Below are positions 1 to 6,818 of a stretch of DNA of 40,345 bases, in pieces. Made by a program: the position numbers and the translations under genes. The notes under the pieces are model-generated. The model made no database searches. It had not been told where the DNA came from and worked only from the letters and a program-made list of their open reading frames with translations. Numbering within the stretch: the first letter of the stretch is position 1; the number at the start of each line of letters is the position of its first letter. Origin of the DNA: Burkholderia sp. (GTDB lineage Bacteria > Pseudomonadota > Gammaproteobacteria > Burkholderiales > Burkholderiaceae); contig JAIRVP010000051.1 in assembly GCA_031253835.1 (NCBI GenBank), positions 1-40,345 on the forward strand. The letters run 5' to 3'.

Positions 1-270
1 GCGACTGCGGGGCTCAACTTCCGTACCGCCGAGGCCGCTACCACCAAGCCTCAACAGCACTGCTTCCCTTCCTCCCGCGCCGCGTTTCCGTTAGCGCGAA
101 AGAGGCGTGATTCTATGCAGCTCCCGGCAATCGCGCAAGGGGTTTGACGCAACTTTTTTACAAAAGCCGCATTTCGGCCGGCCGCGCATGTCCGGGAACG
201 AGACCGCTTATGGTGCAAAGAACGGACTAGAATGTGAGGTTCTTCGCCTCTTTCTATATACGTCTTTAAT
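1..270. other. Left-edge non-coding stretch upstream of the DUF2863 gene
   Basis: No reading frame here has convincing coding character; the frames open from base 1 stop at about 90-146 and match no family I recognise. A tail of a gene lying to the left cannot be excluded. The right part probably carries the promoter of the DUF2863 gene: TAGAAT at 228-233 resembles a -10 box, but no good -35 box sits 16-18 bases before it, so this is weak. No tRNA, repeat or terminator was seen. Confidence 0.4.
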
Positions 271-1488
271 ATGCGCCAGCGAATCGCCAAACGCCTCCCC
301 CCCGATGCCGACAAACTGGTCGGTCTGTCGCTTGCGCTCTTCGCCTCGGGCAGCCGCATCGAGGATCGCTTCTGGGAAGCGAAGCTCGATGCGCTGCTCG
401 CCAAGATTGTCCGCAACGGCAACCAGACCACGCTCGACGCAGCACTCGACCATCTTCAGCAGAATCATCCCGATGCGTACGGTGCGCTGGCCGACATGGC
501 CGAGACGCACAGCGAGTCGATGGTGATCGAGCACGATGGCCAACCATACGATGCGCTGCTGGTCGCGGTTCCGGTGCTCGCATGGACGCGCTACATGATT
601 CCGTCGGGGCCGCTCAAGGGCGACGTTACCGACGCGCTGCGAACGCACCTGCAGGCGCATGTCCTCGCGAACGGCACGCTCGTCGGGCTCGCGCCGTTCC
701 TCTACAGCATCGACCAGTTGCCGCGGCACCACGTCGAGACCTACCGGCTTGCGCAGCAGCTCGCGCATGCGGCGATCAGCCAACACACGCCCAAGCTGAG
801 CTTCGGCGACCTGCCCGAAACTTCGCCGATCCTGGCCGATCCGCGCTTCCTCCTTGCGGTCGTCGCCGCGCCTGCCGGCGCGCCGCTGTTCCGCTGGCAG
901 GAAGAGGAGAACGGCAGCCGGATCGAACGCGGCCAATGCCTCGAGCAGTGGACGGCCCAGGGCGGCCCGAACCTGTCGATCGCCCTGCCCGGCTGCGAAT
1001 TCGAATGCCTGCTTCCGGACGCGTACTACTCGGCCTGCCGCGATGCGGACGAACGCATTCGTCCGCACACGGTGCGAACGGCCATTCGTTATCTGTTTGA
1101 CACACTTGGTGCGGCGCCGCAGGAGCTGCGCGCAGTGGTCGCCGGGTTCGGCGAACGCCGTATCGACGAGTATCGCGTCGGCTTCACGCGGCGTGCCAGC
1201 AACGACGTGATCTACGGCGTCGTATGGCCGCTGTACGGCCGCGAAAACGGCGACGTGTCGATCGATAGCGCGACGCTCGAAGGCGAAGCGCCGATGGAAG
1301 GGCCGCTCGAGGAAATCGTGAGCCTGCTGAAGGAATGCGGCGTAACCGACGTCCGCAGGCACGCGGGCCGCTTCGAACCGGAATACTGCGACGACTGCGG
1401 CGTGCCGCTCTACGCGGATCCGCTCGGCGAAATCGTCCATGCGGAAATGCCGGAAGACGCATCGCCCGCCCAGCCGCACTTCCACTGA
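271..1488 (+). CDS. DUF2863 family protein of unknown function
   Basis: This is a 405-residue soluble protein without signal peptide or membrane segment. By its opening (MRQRIAKRLPPDADKLVGL) and overall composition I recognise it as the DUF2863 family, which is common in Burkholderia and relatives; its function is unknown. Near the C terminus C373 and C376 form a single CxxC pair, with H390 following, which could be half of a zinc-binding knuckle; no second CxxC is present, so metal binding is only a guess. The ATG at 271 is the first start in a frame that stays open with strong GC codon bias. It is monocistronic: a clear intrinsic terminator follows 36 bases after the stop. The family name is from memory and not checked by search. 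Confidence 0.8.
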   Translation: MRQRIAKRLPPDADKLVGLSLALFASGSRIEDRFWEAKLDALLAKIVRNGNQTTLDAALDHLQQNHPDAYGALADMAETHSESMVIEHDGQPYDALLVAVPVLAWTRYMIPSGPLKGDVTDALRTHLQAHVLANGTLVGLAPFLYSIDQLPRHHVETYRLAQQLAHAAISQHTPKLSFGDLPETSPILADPRFLLAVVAAPAGAPLFRWQEEENGSRIERGQCLEQWTAQGGPNLSIALPGCEFECLLPDAYYSACRDADERIRPHTVRTAIRYLFDTLGAAPQELRAVVAGFGERRIDEYRVGFTRRASNDVIYGVVWPLYGRENGDVSIDSATLEGEAPMEGPLEEIVSLLKECGVTDVRRHAGRFEPEYCDDCGVPLYADPLGEIVHAEMPEDASPAQPHFH

Positions 1489-1523
1489 TCCGATGCCGCA
1501 GGCCGCCACGGCCTGCCGGTCCG

Positions 1524-1560
1524 AAGCCGCTCCCGGTTCCCGCCGGAGCGGCTTTTTTCT
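1524..1560 (+). terminator. Intrinsic terminator of the DUF2863 gene
   Basis: AAGCCGCTCC (1524-1533) pairs perfectly with GGAGCGGCTT (1545-1554) around an 11-base loop, and T residues run through 1553-1558. The hairpin begins 36 bases after the stop codon of the upstream gene. Confidence 0.9.
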
Positions 1561-1699
1561 TGTCCGATCGTTTTCCGCCCGAAATTTCGGACAATTCCTA
1601 AGCCTTTCAGCCTAGCAGACATCGTGTAAGGTCTTTGTCATTATCGGGGCCAACGCATGCCCGACAGCAATCAATGACTCACCCTTACGGAGATTGAAT

Positions 1700-2536
1700 A
1701 TGCGGTTCCTGATGCTCAATTCAGACGCCGAGCGGCGTGATGGACTGAAGGCCCTGCTACGGCAGATCGACCGTCACGCCAGCATCAACGATGCGCCCGA
1801 CAGTTTCCAGGCGCGCCGCCTGCTGCGTGCCCAGCGCTTCGACCTCGTCGCGATCGACTGGCTCGACGTCGGCCGGCTCAGCGAGCTTCAGGCGCTCTGC
1901 AGCGCATGCTCGCCGACGCCGGCCGCCGTACTGGTCGACGAAGCGCCGCCCGATGCCGTCCAGCGCTTCTTCAACCATGGTGTCGCGGGCGTGATCCCGC
2001 ATTCCACGCGGCCACACCTGATCGTGCGTGCGCTGGAGATCGTGCTGCTGGGCGGGCACTACATTCCGCCGAGCGCGCTCAGCCTGCTGCCCTCCGTGGC
2101 AGCGGCACGCCACGATGCCCATTTCCAGACGCTTGCCGGATCGCTTCCGCGGCGCCCGCCAAGCGGCCTCCTGTCGCCGCGGCAAGCGCAGATCATGCGC
2201 TTCGTCCACATGGGCAGCACGAACAAGATGATCGCCCGGACGCTCGGCATCAGCGAAGGCACCGTGAAGATCCACCTTGCCAGCATCTTCCAGCAGCTCG
2301 GTGCCGCGAACCGCGCCGCCGCGGTCGCGATCTACAACGGCTGGCTGTCACCGCATCTCGAGGTGCTGCTCGCGAACCGCAACCGCGCACGCAAGCCGAA
2401 CATCGGCGAACGCGGTCCGGTTCCGCTGCGGACACAACGGAATGACCATCCGTACCCGTTGCCAGCCACGAACGCCGGCGCGCAGGACCTGCCGCTCGCC
2501 GCGGAGCCGCCGGCACGGTTCCGGCGCGGGCGCTAG
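1700..2536 (+). CDS. LuxR/NarL-type response regulator with degenerate receiver
   Basis: The 278-residue protein has an N-terminal receiver-like domain (about 1-125) and a LuxR-type helix-turn-helix (about 158-214; TNKMIARTLGISEGTVKIHL), so it should bind DNA and regulate transcription. D53 in the segment FDLVAIDWLD sits where the phosphorylated Asp is expected. However, the acidic pair near the N terminus is reduced to D9, and the conserved Lys before the last helix is replaced by H101 (GVIPHSTRP), so normal phospho-switching is doubtful. A basic, low-complexity tail of about 60 residues follows the HTH. No histidine kinase is adjacent. I chose ATG 1700 because GGAG at 1689-1692 lies 7 bases upstream; a TTG at 1694 in the same frame is too close to that site. 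Target genes cannot be told from the sequence. Confidence 0.85.
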   Translation: MRFLMLNSDAERRDGLKALLRQIDRHASINDAPDSFQARRLLRAQRFDLVAIDWLDVGRLSELQALCSACSPTPAAVLVDEAPPDAVQRFFNHGVAGVIPHSTRPHLIVRALEIVLLGGHYIPPSALSLLPSVAAARHDAHFQTLAGSLPRRPPSGLLSPRQAQIMRFVHMGSTNKMIARTLGISEGTVKIHLASIFQQLGAANRAAAVAIYNGWLSPHLEVLLANRNRARKPNIGERGPVPLRTQRNDHPYPLPATNAGAQDLPLAAEPPARFRRGR

Positions 2537-2611
2537 GCGAACAGTCTCGATATTGCGACGGTCGGTATGTGCGGATTCCCACCTTTGATGCTCAACGAGT
2601 AATATGGACGC

Positions 2612-3286
2612 ATGGGTTTTCTTTTCACACCGCTTCCGCTCTGGATTGGCATCGGTGGCTGGATCGCCGCCGTGGCCCTGCTCGCGCTCGCGATCTGGAA
2701 TCGCCCGTTCGTGCGCTTGCAGGACGCCACGCTCCAGCACGTGTGGCTCGCGCTCGTCACCGCGATTTCGGTCCTCTGGGCGTCGAATGCCTGGCTCGAA
2801 GACGGCATCGTCATGCATCTGCTGGGCGCCACGCTGCTCGTCACACTGTTCGACTGGACACTCGCACTGATCGCGATGGGCGCCGTCACGGCGGTTGCCG
2901 CGATCATCTTCGATGCGCCGTGGCAGGGCATTGGCCTGACCTATCTGATCTACGGTGCGCTGCCCGTCGCCGTGTCGGCGATGCTGCAGCGCGCCGCGCT
3001 CGCGTGGCTGCCGCACAACCTCGCATCGTTCATCACCGGGCAGGGATTCCTGTCGCCGGCCATCGCGATCGTCGCGGTCGCTGCCGCAGCAGCCGGCGTC
3101 CAGCTCGCGCTCGCGGATGGCGTGCCCGTCGTGATTCCCGCCGGCTATCTGCTGAACACCGCACTGCTTGCGCTCGGCGAAGCGTGGTTCACCGGCATGG
3201 CGACGGCACTCATCGCCGTCTATCGACCTGCATGGGTCACGACCTTCGACGTCCGGCGCTATCGCCTCGGCGGCCCGCGCGCCTGA
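2612..3286 (+). CDS. CbiM-like (energy-coupling factor type) membrane protein
   Basis: The 224-residue protein is almost entirely hydrophobic, with about six to seven predicted membrane helices. The opening LPLWIGIGGW and the closing GEAWFTGMATALIAVYRPAW resemble the CbiM/NikM family, the substrate-capturing subunits of cobalt and nickel ECF transporters. True CbiM proteins begin with a metal-binding N terminus of the type MHIxxG; here the protein begins MGFLFTPLPLW, so that site is missing. No cbiN, cbiQ or cbiO gene lies nearby. It may thus be a solitary, functionally divergent member. The start is the ATG at 2612, 75 bases after the regulator gene on the same strand; co-transcription with that gene is possible. 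The family call is by recognition; transport activity is unproven. Confidence 0.65.
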   Translation: MGFLFTPLPLWIGIGGWIAAVALLALAIWNRPFVRLQDATLQHVWLALVTAISVLWASNAWLEDGIVMHLLGATLLVTLFDWTLALIAMGAVTAVAAIIFDAPWQGIGLTYLIYGALPVAVSAMLQRAALAWLPHNLASFITGQGFLSPAIAIVAVAAAAAGVQLALADGVPVVIPAGYLLNTALLALGEAWFTGMATALIAVYRPAWVTTFDVRRYRLGGPRA

Positions 3287-3402
3287 ATTTCCTCCGGATT
3301 CGCGCACGGCCAACGCATGCCGCAGGCGCCTTCCGCGGCGCGACAGAATGCGTCATCTACTGCCGCACATCTTTTTTACGCTAAGATTGAACTCCTGTTC
3401 TT

Positions 3403-3428
3403 CATCGGGCATCTATACGTGCCCGATG
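3403..3428 (+). promoter_or_regulatory. Perfect inverted repeat covering a start codon
   Basis: CATCGGGCA (3403-3411) is the exact reverse complement of TGCCCGATG (3420-3428), with an 8-base loop. The ATG at 3426, the first plausible start of the next gene, lies inside the 3' arm. In RNA this 9-bp stem would hide the start codon; in DNA it could be an operator. Which of these applies is unknown. Confidence 0.5.
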
Positions 3429-4073
3429 TCTCATTCGCTCCTCACCAATAACCAGATGGACAGCTCTCCTGCCTCGCTCCGGATTGTCCGGGCGCTCGGC
3501 AAGCTGGCAGCCTGTATCGCGGGCCTGTCGCTTGCGCTTCCCACACCGGCATTCGCCGACCTGCTCGACCAGCGCTCCGAACTGATCAACAAATTCGTCA
3601 ACGAGATGCATGCCGATCCGCTCGCCGCCGATTGTGCGGCGCACGGCAGCTTCATCGCGAGCACGTCGACGGCGTTCGACCGCGTCGACTTCGCGCCGAA
3701 TGCATTCGACAGCGGCAACGCGACGATCACGCCCTGGAACGACTCGTTCGACCAGGGCAAGCAGCGCGTGAAGGTCGACAACATCGTCACGGTCGACGGC
3801 CAAGGCATCCACAGCGACGGCAGCGACCCGACGCCGCTGAAATTCCGTTGCGGCTATGTCGGCCAGCAAATGCTCGCGTTCAGCTGGAACGACCCCGTCC
3901 CGCCGTTGAAGCCGCGCGCCGAACGCTCGTCGTCGTCGACGAAGAAGTTCAAGGGCAAGTCGCACCGCGGCAAGGCGAAGGCATCGGGCCGTACCGGCAA
4001 GAAGGCCGTCGCAACGAAAAAATCGGGCGGCCAGAAGAAGGTCGTGAAGAAGAAGACCGCGAAGAAGTCCTGA
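3426..4073 (+). CDS. Exported protein with lysine-rich, histone H1-like tail
   Basis: From ATG 3426 the product has 215 residues. An n-region with Arg/Lys, a hydrophobic stretch (LAACIAGLSLAL) and a PAFA cleavage site predict a Sec signal peptide ending near residue 45, or residue 34 if translation starts at the in-frame ATG 3456. A globular part of about 120 residues follows, with two Cys that could form a disulfide. The last 45 residues or so are low-complexity and rich in Lys, Ala, Ser and Gly (for example KKVVKKKTAKKS), like histone H1-type tails. Neither start has a convincing ribosome binding site, and the first lies in a hairpin arm. A BspC-type domain label used in Burkholderia annotation may apply, but I cannot confirm this. 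Function unknown; it ends before a bidirectional terminator. Confidence 0.75.
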   Translation: MSHSLLTNNQMDSSPASLRIVRALGKLAACIAGLSLALPTPAFADLLDQRSELINKFVNEMHADPLAADCAAHGSFIASTSTAFDRVDFAPNAFDSGNATITPWNDSFDQGKQRVKVDNIVTVDGQGIHSDGSDPTPLKFRCGYVGQQMLAFSWNDPVPPLKPRAERSSSSTKKFKGKSHRGKAKASGRTGKKAVATKKSGGQKKVVKKKTAKKS

Positions 4074-4099
4074 TACGACCGAGCAACAACGACAGACGC

Positions 4100-4137
4100 A
4101 AAAAAGCCGGCGCATCCTGAGATGCGCCGGCTTTTTT
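4100..4137. terminator. Bidirectional intrinsic terminator
   Basis: GCCGGCGCATC (4106-4116) pairs perfectly with GATGCGCCGGC (4121-4131) around the 4-base loop CTGA. Six A residues precede it and six T residues follow, so it can end transcription from both the plus-strand gene ending at 4073 and the minus-strand gene ending at 4156. Confidence 0.95.
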
Positions 4138-4155
4138 CATACGACGACGATACGC

Positions 4156-5310
4156 TTACGCGAACGTGTCGACGTGCACCAGGATCGCGGCCAGCATCGC
4201 CGCGCCGAGCGCCGCGCTGCGCTCACCGTTCCAGCCGACACGCTCGTCGGGCAGGTTCGCGTTGTCCTTGAACGGCATCTCGAGCGTCAACGACAGGCAA
4301 CCGAACTGGTGGCCGATGTACTTCGACGCGAGCTTAAGCGCATCTTCCTTGTACTTGCTTGCCGCATAGCCGTGTTCGGTCTGGAAGTCGGGGCTCGCGA
4401 CCTTGAACGCGTCGATGAATGCGGTCTGTTCCTTGCCCTGCTGCGCGGTAAAGCTCGGCAGCATCTCCGAACCGGCGACGAACACGTACGGCAGATCCTC
4501 GTCGCCGTGAATGTCGAAGAACATGTCGCAGCCGATGGCATGGATCGCGTCGCGCACGGCCAGCACCTCGGGGCTGCGCTCGGCATCCGGCGCCATCCAC
4601 TCGCGATTCAGGTTCGCGCCTGCCGCGTTGGTGCGCAGGTTGCCATGCACGCTGCCGTCCGGATTCATGTTCGAGACGATGTGGAACGTCACGCGATCGT
4701 AGAGCTTGCGCGCGACCGGATCGCCGGCCCAGTCGCCCCATCCTGCCAGCCGCTTGACGAGCCCCTCGACGAACCACTCGGCCATCGACTCGCCCGGATG
4801 CTGGCGCGCGATGATCCACACCTTCTTCTTCGGCGCGTCGTCGGTTTCCGGCGTGCCGAGCGTCAGCAGCGACATCGGACGGCCTTCGACCGTGCGGCCG
4901 AGCTCGACGACGTTCGCCTGCGGCAACTGCTGGACCGCGCCGAGAAACGCCGCATGACGCTCTTCCGAGTACGGTTCGAAATACGCGTAGTAGATGCTGT
5001 CGAATTCCGGCGTATGGTCGATGGTCATCGTCTTGCCGTCGAACGTCGTCGGCACGCGGAACCAGTCGACCCGGTCGTAGCTCGCCACCGCGTGGTAGTT
5101 GCGCCAGCCCGACGGATACGCGCATTCGGCGGCATTCTCGAACGTCATCACGCATTGCTCGCCGCGCGCGCCCGTCAAGCGGTAGTAAAACCATTGCGCG
5201 AATTCCGAGCGGTTGTCGCCGCGCACGCGCAGCCGGATCGCGTCGGGGCTGTCGCACGACACGACATCGATTGCGCCTGCGTCGAAATTGCTGGTGATCG
5301 AAAGGGCCAT
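4156..5310 (-). CDS. M14-family zinc carboxypeptidase (cytosolic type)
   Basis: The 384-residue protein lacks a signal peptide and is likely a cytosolic metallocarboxypeptidase. An N-terminal beta-sandwich-like part (about 1-125) precedes the catalytic M14 domain (about 130-380). Zinc ligands are visible as H171 and E174 in ARQHPGES and H268 in DIHGDED; NPDGS (216-220) and NREW (235-238) belong to the substrate-binding part, and E344 in LTLEMPFKD is the expected catalytic Glu. This arrangement matches the bacterial relatives of the cytosolic carboxypeptidases (CCP/Nna1), some of which trim acidic C-terminal residues; the substrate here is unknown. AGGAG lies just upstream of the ATG. An unusual repeat hairpin sits directly before that ribosome binding site. 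yaaA lies upstream on the same strand, 137 bases away. Confidence 0.9.
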   Translation of the reverse strand: MALSITSNFDAGAIDVVSCDSPDAIRLRVRGDNRSEFAQWFYYRLTGARGEQCVMTFENAAECAYPSGWRNYHAVASYDRVDWFRVPTTFDGKTMTIDHTPEFDSIYYAYFEPYSEERHAAFLGAVQQLPQANVVELGRTVEGRPMSLLTLGTPETDDAPKKKVWIIARQHPGESMAEWFVEGLVKRLAGWGDWAGDPVARKLYDRVTFHIVSNMNPDGSVHGNLRTNAAGANLNREWMAPDAERSPEVLAVRDAIHAIGCDMFFDIHGDEDLPYVFVAGSEMLPSFTAQQGKEQTAFIDAFKVASPDFQTEHGYAASKYKEDALKLASKYIGHQFGCLSLTLEMPFKDNANLPDERVGWNGERSAALGAAMLAAILVHVDTFA

Positions 5311-5327
5311 CTGTCTCTCCTGTGTCG

Positions 5328-5359
5328 ACTGGCGTTAGCGCTTTAGCGCTTATGCCAGT
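5328..5359 (-). repeat. Symmetric hairpin with two AGCGCT boxes in the carboxypeptidase leader
   Basis: Around a centre at 5343/5344 lie ACTGGC (5328-5333) and GCCAGT (5354-5359) as outer arms and two AGCGCT boxes (5337-5342, 5345-5350) as inner arms. Only a three-base step on each side is imperfect. It could fold as a stem of up to about 15 pairs just upstream of the AGGAG site of the carboxypeptidase gene. Confidence 0.5.
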
Positions 5360-5418
5360 CCCATGCAAAGCTGTCGACCGAAGCGTGCGGTGTACCGCGT
5401 GCCCGGCCTCATGCATGC

Positions 5419-5443
5419 GCCGGCCGTCTCGTGAACGGCCGGC
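5419..5443 (-). terminator. GC-rich hairpin after yaaA, possible terminator without T-tract
   Basis: GCCGGCCGT (5419-5427) pairs with ACGGCCGGC (5435-5443) around a 7-base loop, a few bases after the yaaA stop codon. On the minus strand no run of T follows, so it is either a weak terminator or an mRNA 3'-end stabiliser. Confidence 0.45.
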
Positions 5444-5447
5444 TGGG

Positions 5448-6230
5448 TTACTCGCCGACTCGCCGGCGATATACGTAAGTCGAATCGTTCGACGCAGCCG
5501 CGTCGAATGCATAGCCTTCCGTCGCGAATTCCTTCAGCGCCTTCGGGTCGGCAATCCGGTTCTCGACGATATAGCGCGCCATCAGGCCGCGCGCACGCTT
5601 CGCATGGAAGCTGATGATCTTGTAGCGGCCGCCCTTCCAGTCCTCGAACACCGGCGTGACGACCGGCGCGGCCAGCAGCTTCGGCTTGACCGACTTGAAG
5701 TATTCGTTCGACGCGCAGTTGACCAGCACGCGCGCCGCGCCGCTGCGCGTCTCGAGCTGCTCGTTCAGCGCCCGCGTGATGCGGTCGCCCCAGAACGCGT
5801 ACAGATCCTTGCCGCGCGCATTCGCGAAGCGCGTGCCCATCTCGAGCCGGTACGGCTGCAGCAGGTCGAGCGGACGCAGCAGCCCGTACAGCCCCGACAG
5901 CACGCGCACGTGCTGCTGCGCATAGTCGAGATCGGCCGACGACAGCGATTTCGCGTCGAAACCTTCATAGACGTCGCCGTTGAACGCGAGCACGGCCTGC
6001 TTCGCATTGGCCGGCGTAAAGGTCCGCGACCAGTCGGCGTAGCGCTGGAAATTCAGGCGCGCGAGCGGATCGGAAATATCCATCAGCGTCGCGATGTCCT
6101 GCGGCGACAGCTTGCGCAGGCCGTCGATCAGCTCCGACGCATCGTCGACGAATGCAGGCTTCGTGTAAGACTGGACATGCGCGGGCGTATCGTAGTCGAG
6201 GGATTTAGCTGGAGAGAGAACGATTATCAT
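5448..6230 (-). CDS. yaaA: YaaA family peroxide-stress protein
   Basis: The 260-residue protein begins MIIVLSPAKSLDY and has conserved blocks such as LSGLYGLLRPLDL and FHAKRARGLMARYI, typical of the YaaA/UPF0246 (DUF328) family; its length fits. In E. coli YaaA is induced by OxyR during hydrogen peroxide stress and lowers free intracellular iron, which limits Fenton damage; the fold also binds DNA in vitro. The same role here is inferred from family membership. It is transcribed divergently from a PIN-domain gene only 57 bases away. A TACAAT box on the minus strand (6278-6283) would give a leader of about 40 bases that contains the palindrome at 6242-6254. No OxyR site could be recognised with certainty. 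Confidence 0.92.
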   Translation of the reverse strand: MIIVLSPAKSLDYDTPAHVQSYTKPAFVDDASELIDGLRKLSPQDIATLMDISDPLARLNFQRYADWSRTFTPANAKQAVLAFNGDVYEGFDAKSLSSADLDYAQQHVRVLSGLYGLLRPLDLLQPYRLEMGTRFANARGKDLYAFWGDRITRALNEQLETRSGAARVLVNCASNEYFKSVKPKLLAAPVVTPVFEDWKGGRYKIISFHAKRARGLMARYIVENRIADPKALKEFATEGYAFDAAASNDSTYVYRRRVGE

Positions 6231-6241
6231 AGAGGCTCGCT

Positions 6242-6254
6242 GGCACGCCGTGCC
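6242..6254. promoter_or_regulatory. Operator-like palindrome between yaaA and the PIN gene
   Basis: GGCACG (6242-6247) and CGTGCC (6249-6254) form a perfect inverted repeat around one central C. It lies in the 57-base divergent gap and inside the predicted yaaA leader. The binding protein, if any, is unknown. Confidence 0.35.
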
Positions 6255-6277
6255 TTGCGGTCAGACGAAAACCACCG

Positions 6278-6283
6278 ATTGTA
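6278..6283 (-). promoter_or_regulatory. Candidate -10 box for yaaA
   Basis: Read on the minus strand this is TACAAT, five of six matches to the sigma-70 -10 consensus, about 48 bases upstream of the yaaA ATG. No good -35 box is found at 16-18 bases, so an activator or a weak promoter is likely. Confidence 0.35.
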
Positions 6284-6287
6284 ACGA

Positions 6288-6785
6288 ATGACCCGCTCTC
6301 TCGCCCCGCATGCCGCACACCGCGTCGTGCTCGATTCGAACGTCTGGATCGACATCCTCGTATTCGACGACCCCGCTACGCGCCCGATCCGGGCCGCGCT
6401 GGAAACCGGCGCGCTTGCCGCCGTGATCGACGGCCGCTGCCTGACCGAGCTCGAATACGTGCTCGACTATCCGCAGTTCCAGTCGCGTGCCGTCGACAAG
6501 GCGGCCGCACTGGCAACCGTCGCCCGCCTCGCAAGCCTCGTCGAGCCGCCGCCCGTCGACGCCGACGCGCCGCCGCTGCCGAAGTGCAAGGACCGCGACG
6601 ACCAGAAGTTTCTCGAACTCGCCCGCGCCGCGCAGGCCGAATGGCTCGTGTCGAAAGACCGTGCGCTGCTGAAGCTCGCGAAGCGCACCGCACGCGACTT
6701 CGGCTTCCGGATCGCGCAGCCCGCGCCGTTTACCGAGGCTTGCGCGCTCGACGCCGCGCCGGACAAGACGACCACGCCGGCCTGA
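6288..6785 (+). CDS. PIN-domain protein, putative toxin-type RNase
   Basis: The 165-residue protein fits the PIN family described as putative toxin components (COG1569-like). The acidic residues expected to hold Mg2+ are present: D16 in LDSNVW, E56 in LTELEYVL, D102/D104/D105 in KCKDRDDQKF and D124 in SKDRALL. PIN proteins cleave single-stranded RNA, often tRNA or mRNA. No small antitoxin frame lies before or after it: the upstream 57 bases are the divergent promoter region with yaaA, and 33 bases downstream an aminotransferase gene begins on the same strand. A solitary housekeeping nuclease is therefore as likely as a toxin. No clear ribosome binding site precedes the ATG, so the start is somewhat uncertain. 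Confidence 0.85.
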   Translation: MTRSLAPHAAHRVVLDSNVWIDILVFDDPATRPIRAALETGALAAVIDGRCLTELEYVLDYPQFQSRAVDKAAALATVARLASLVEPPPVDADAPPLPKCKDRDDQKFLELARAAQAEWLVSKDRALLKLAKRTARDFGFRIAQPAPFTEACALDAAPDKTTTPA

Positions 6786-6818
6786 CCTCCGCCGTACCAC
6801 CCGAATTCGACCGTATCG

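Noticed and set aside
6288..6785. Complete toxin-antitoxin module around the PIN gene
   Set aside because: No small antitoxin-like frame with a ribosome binding site lies directly before or after it.
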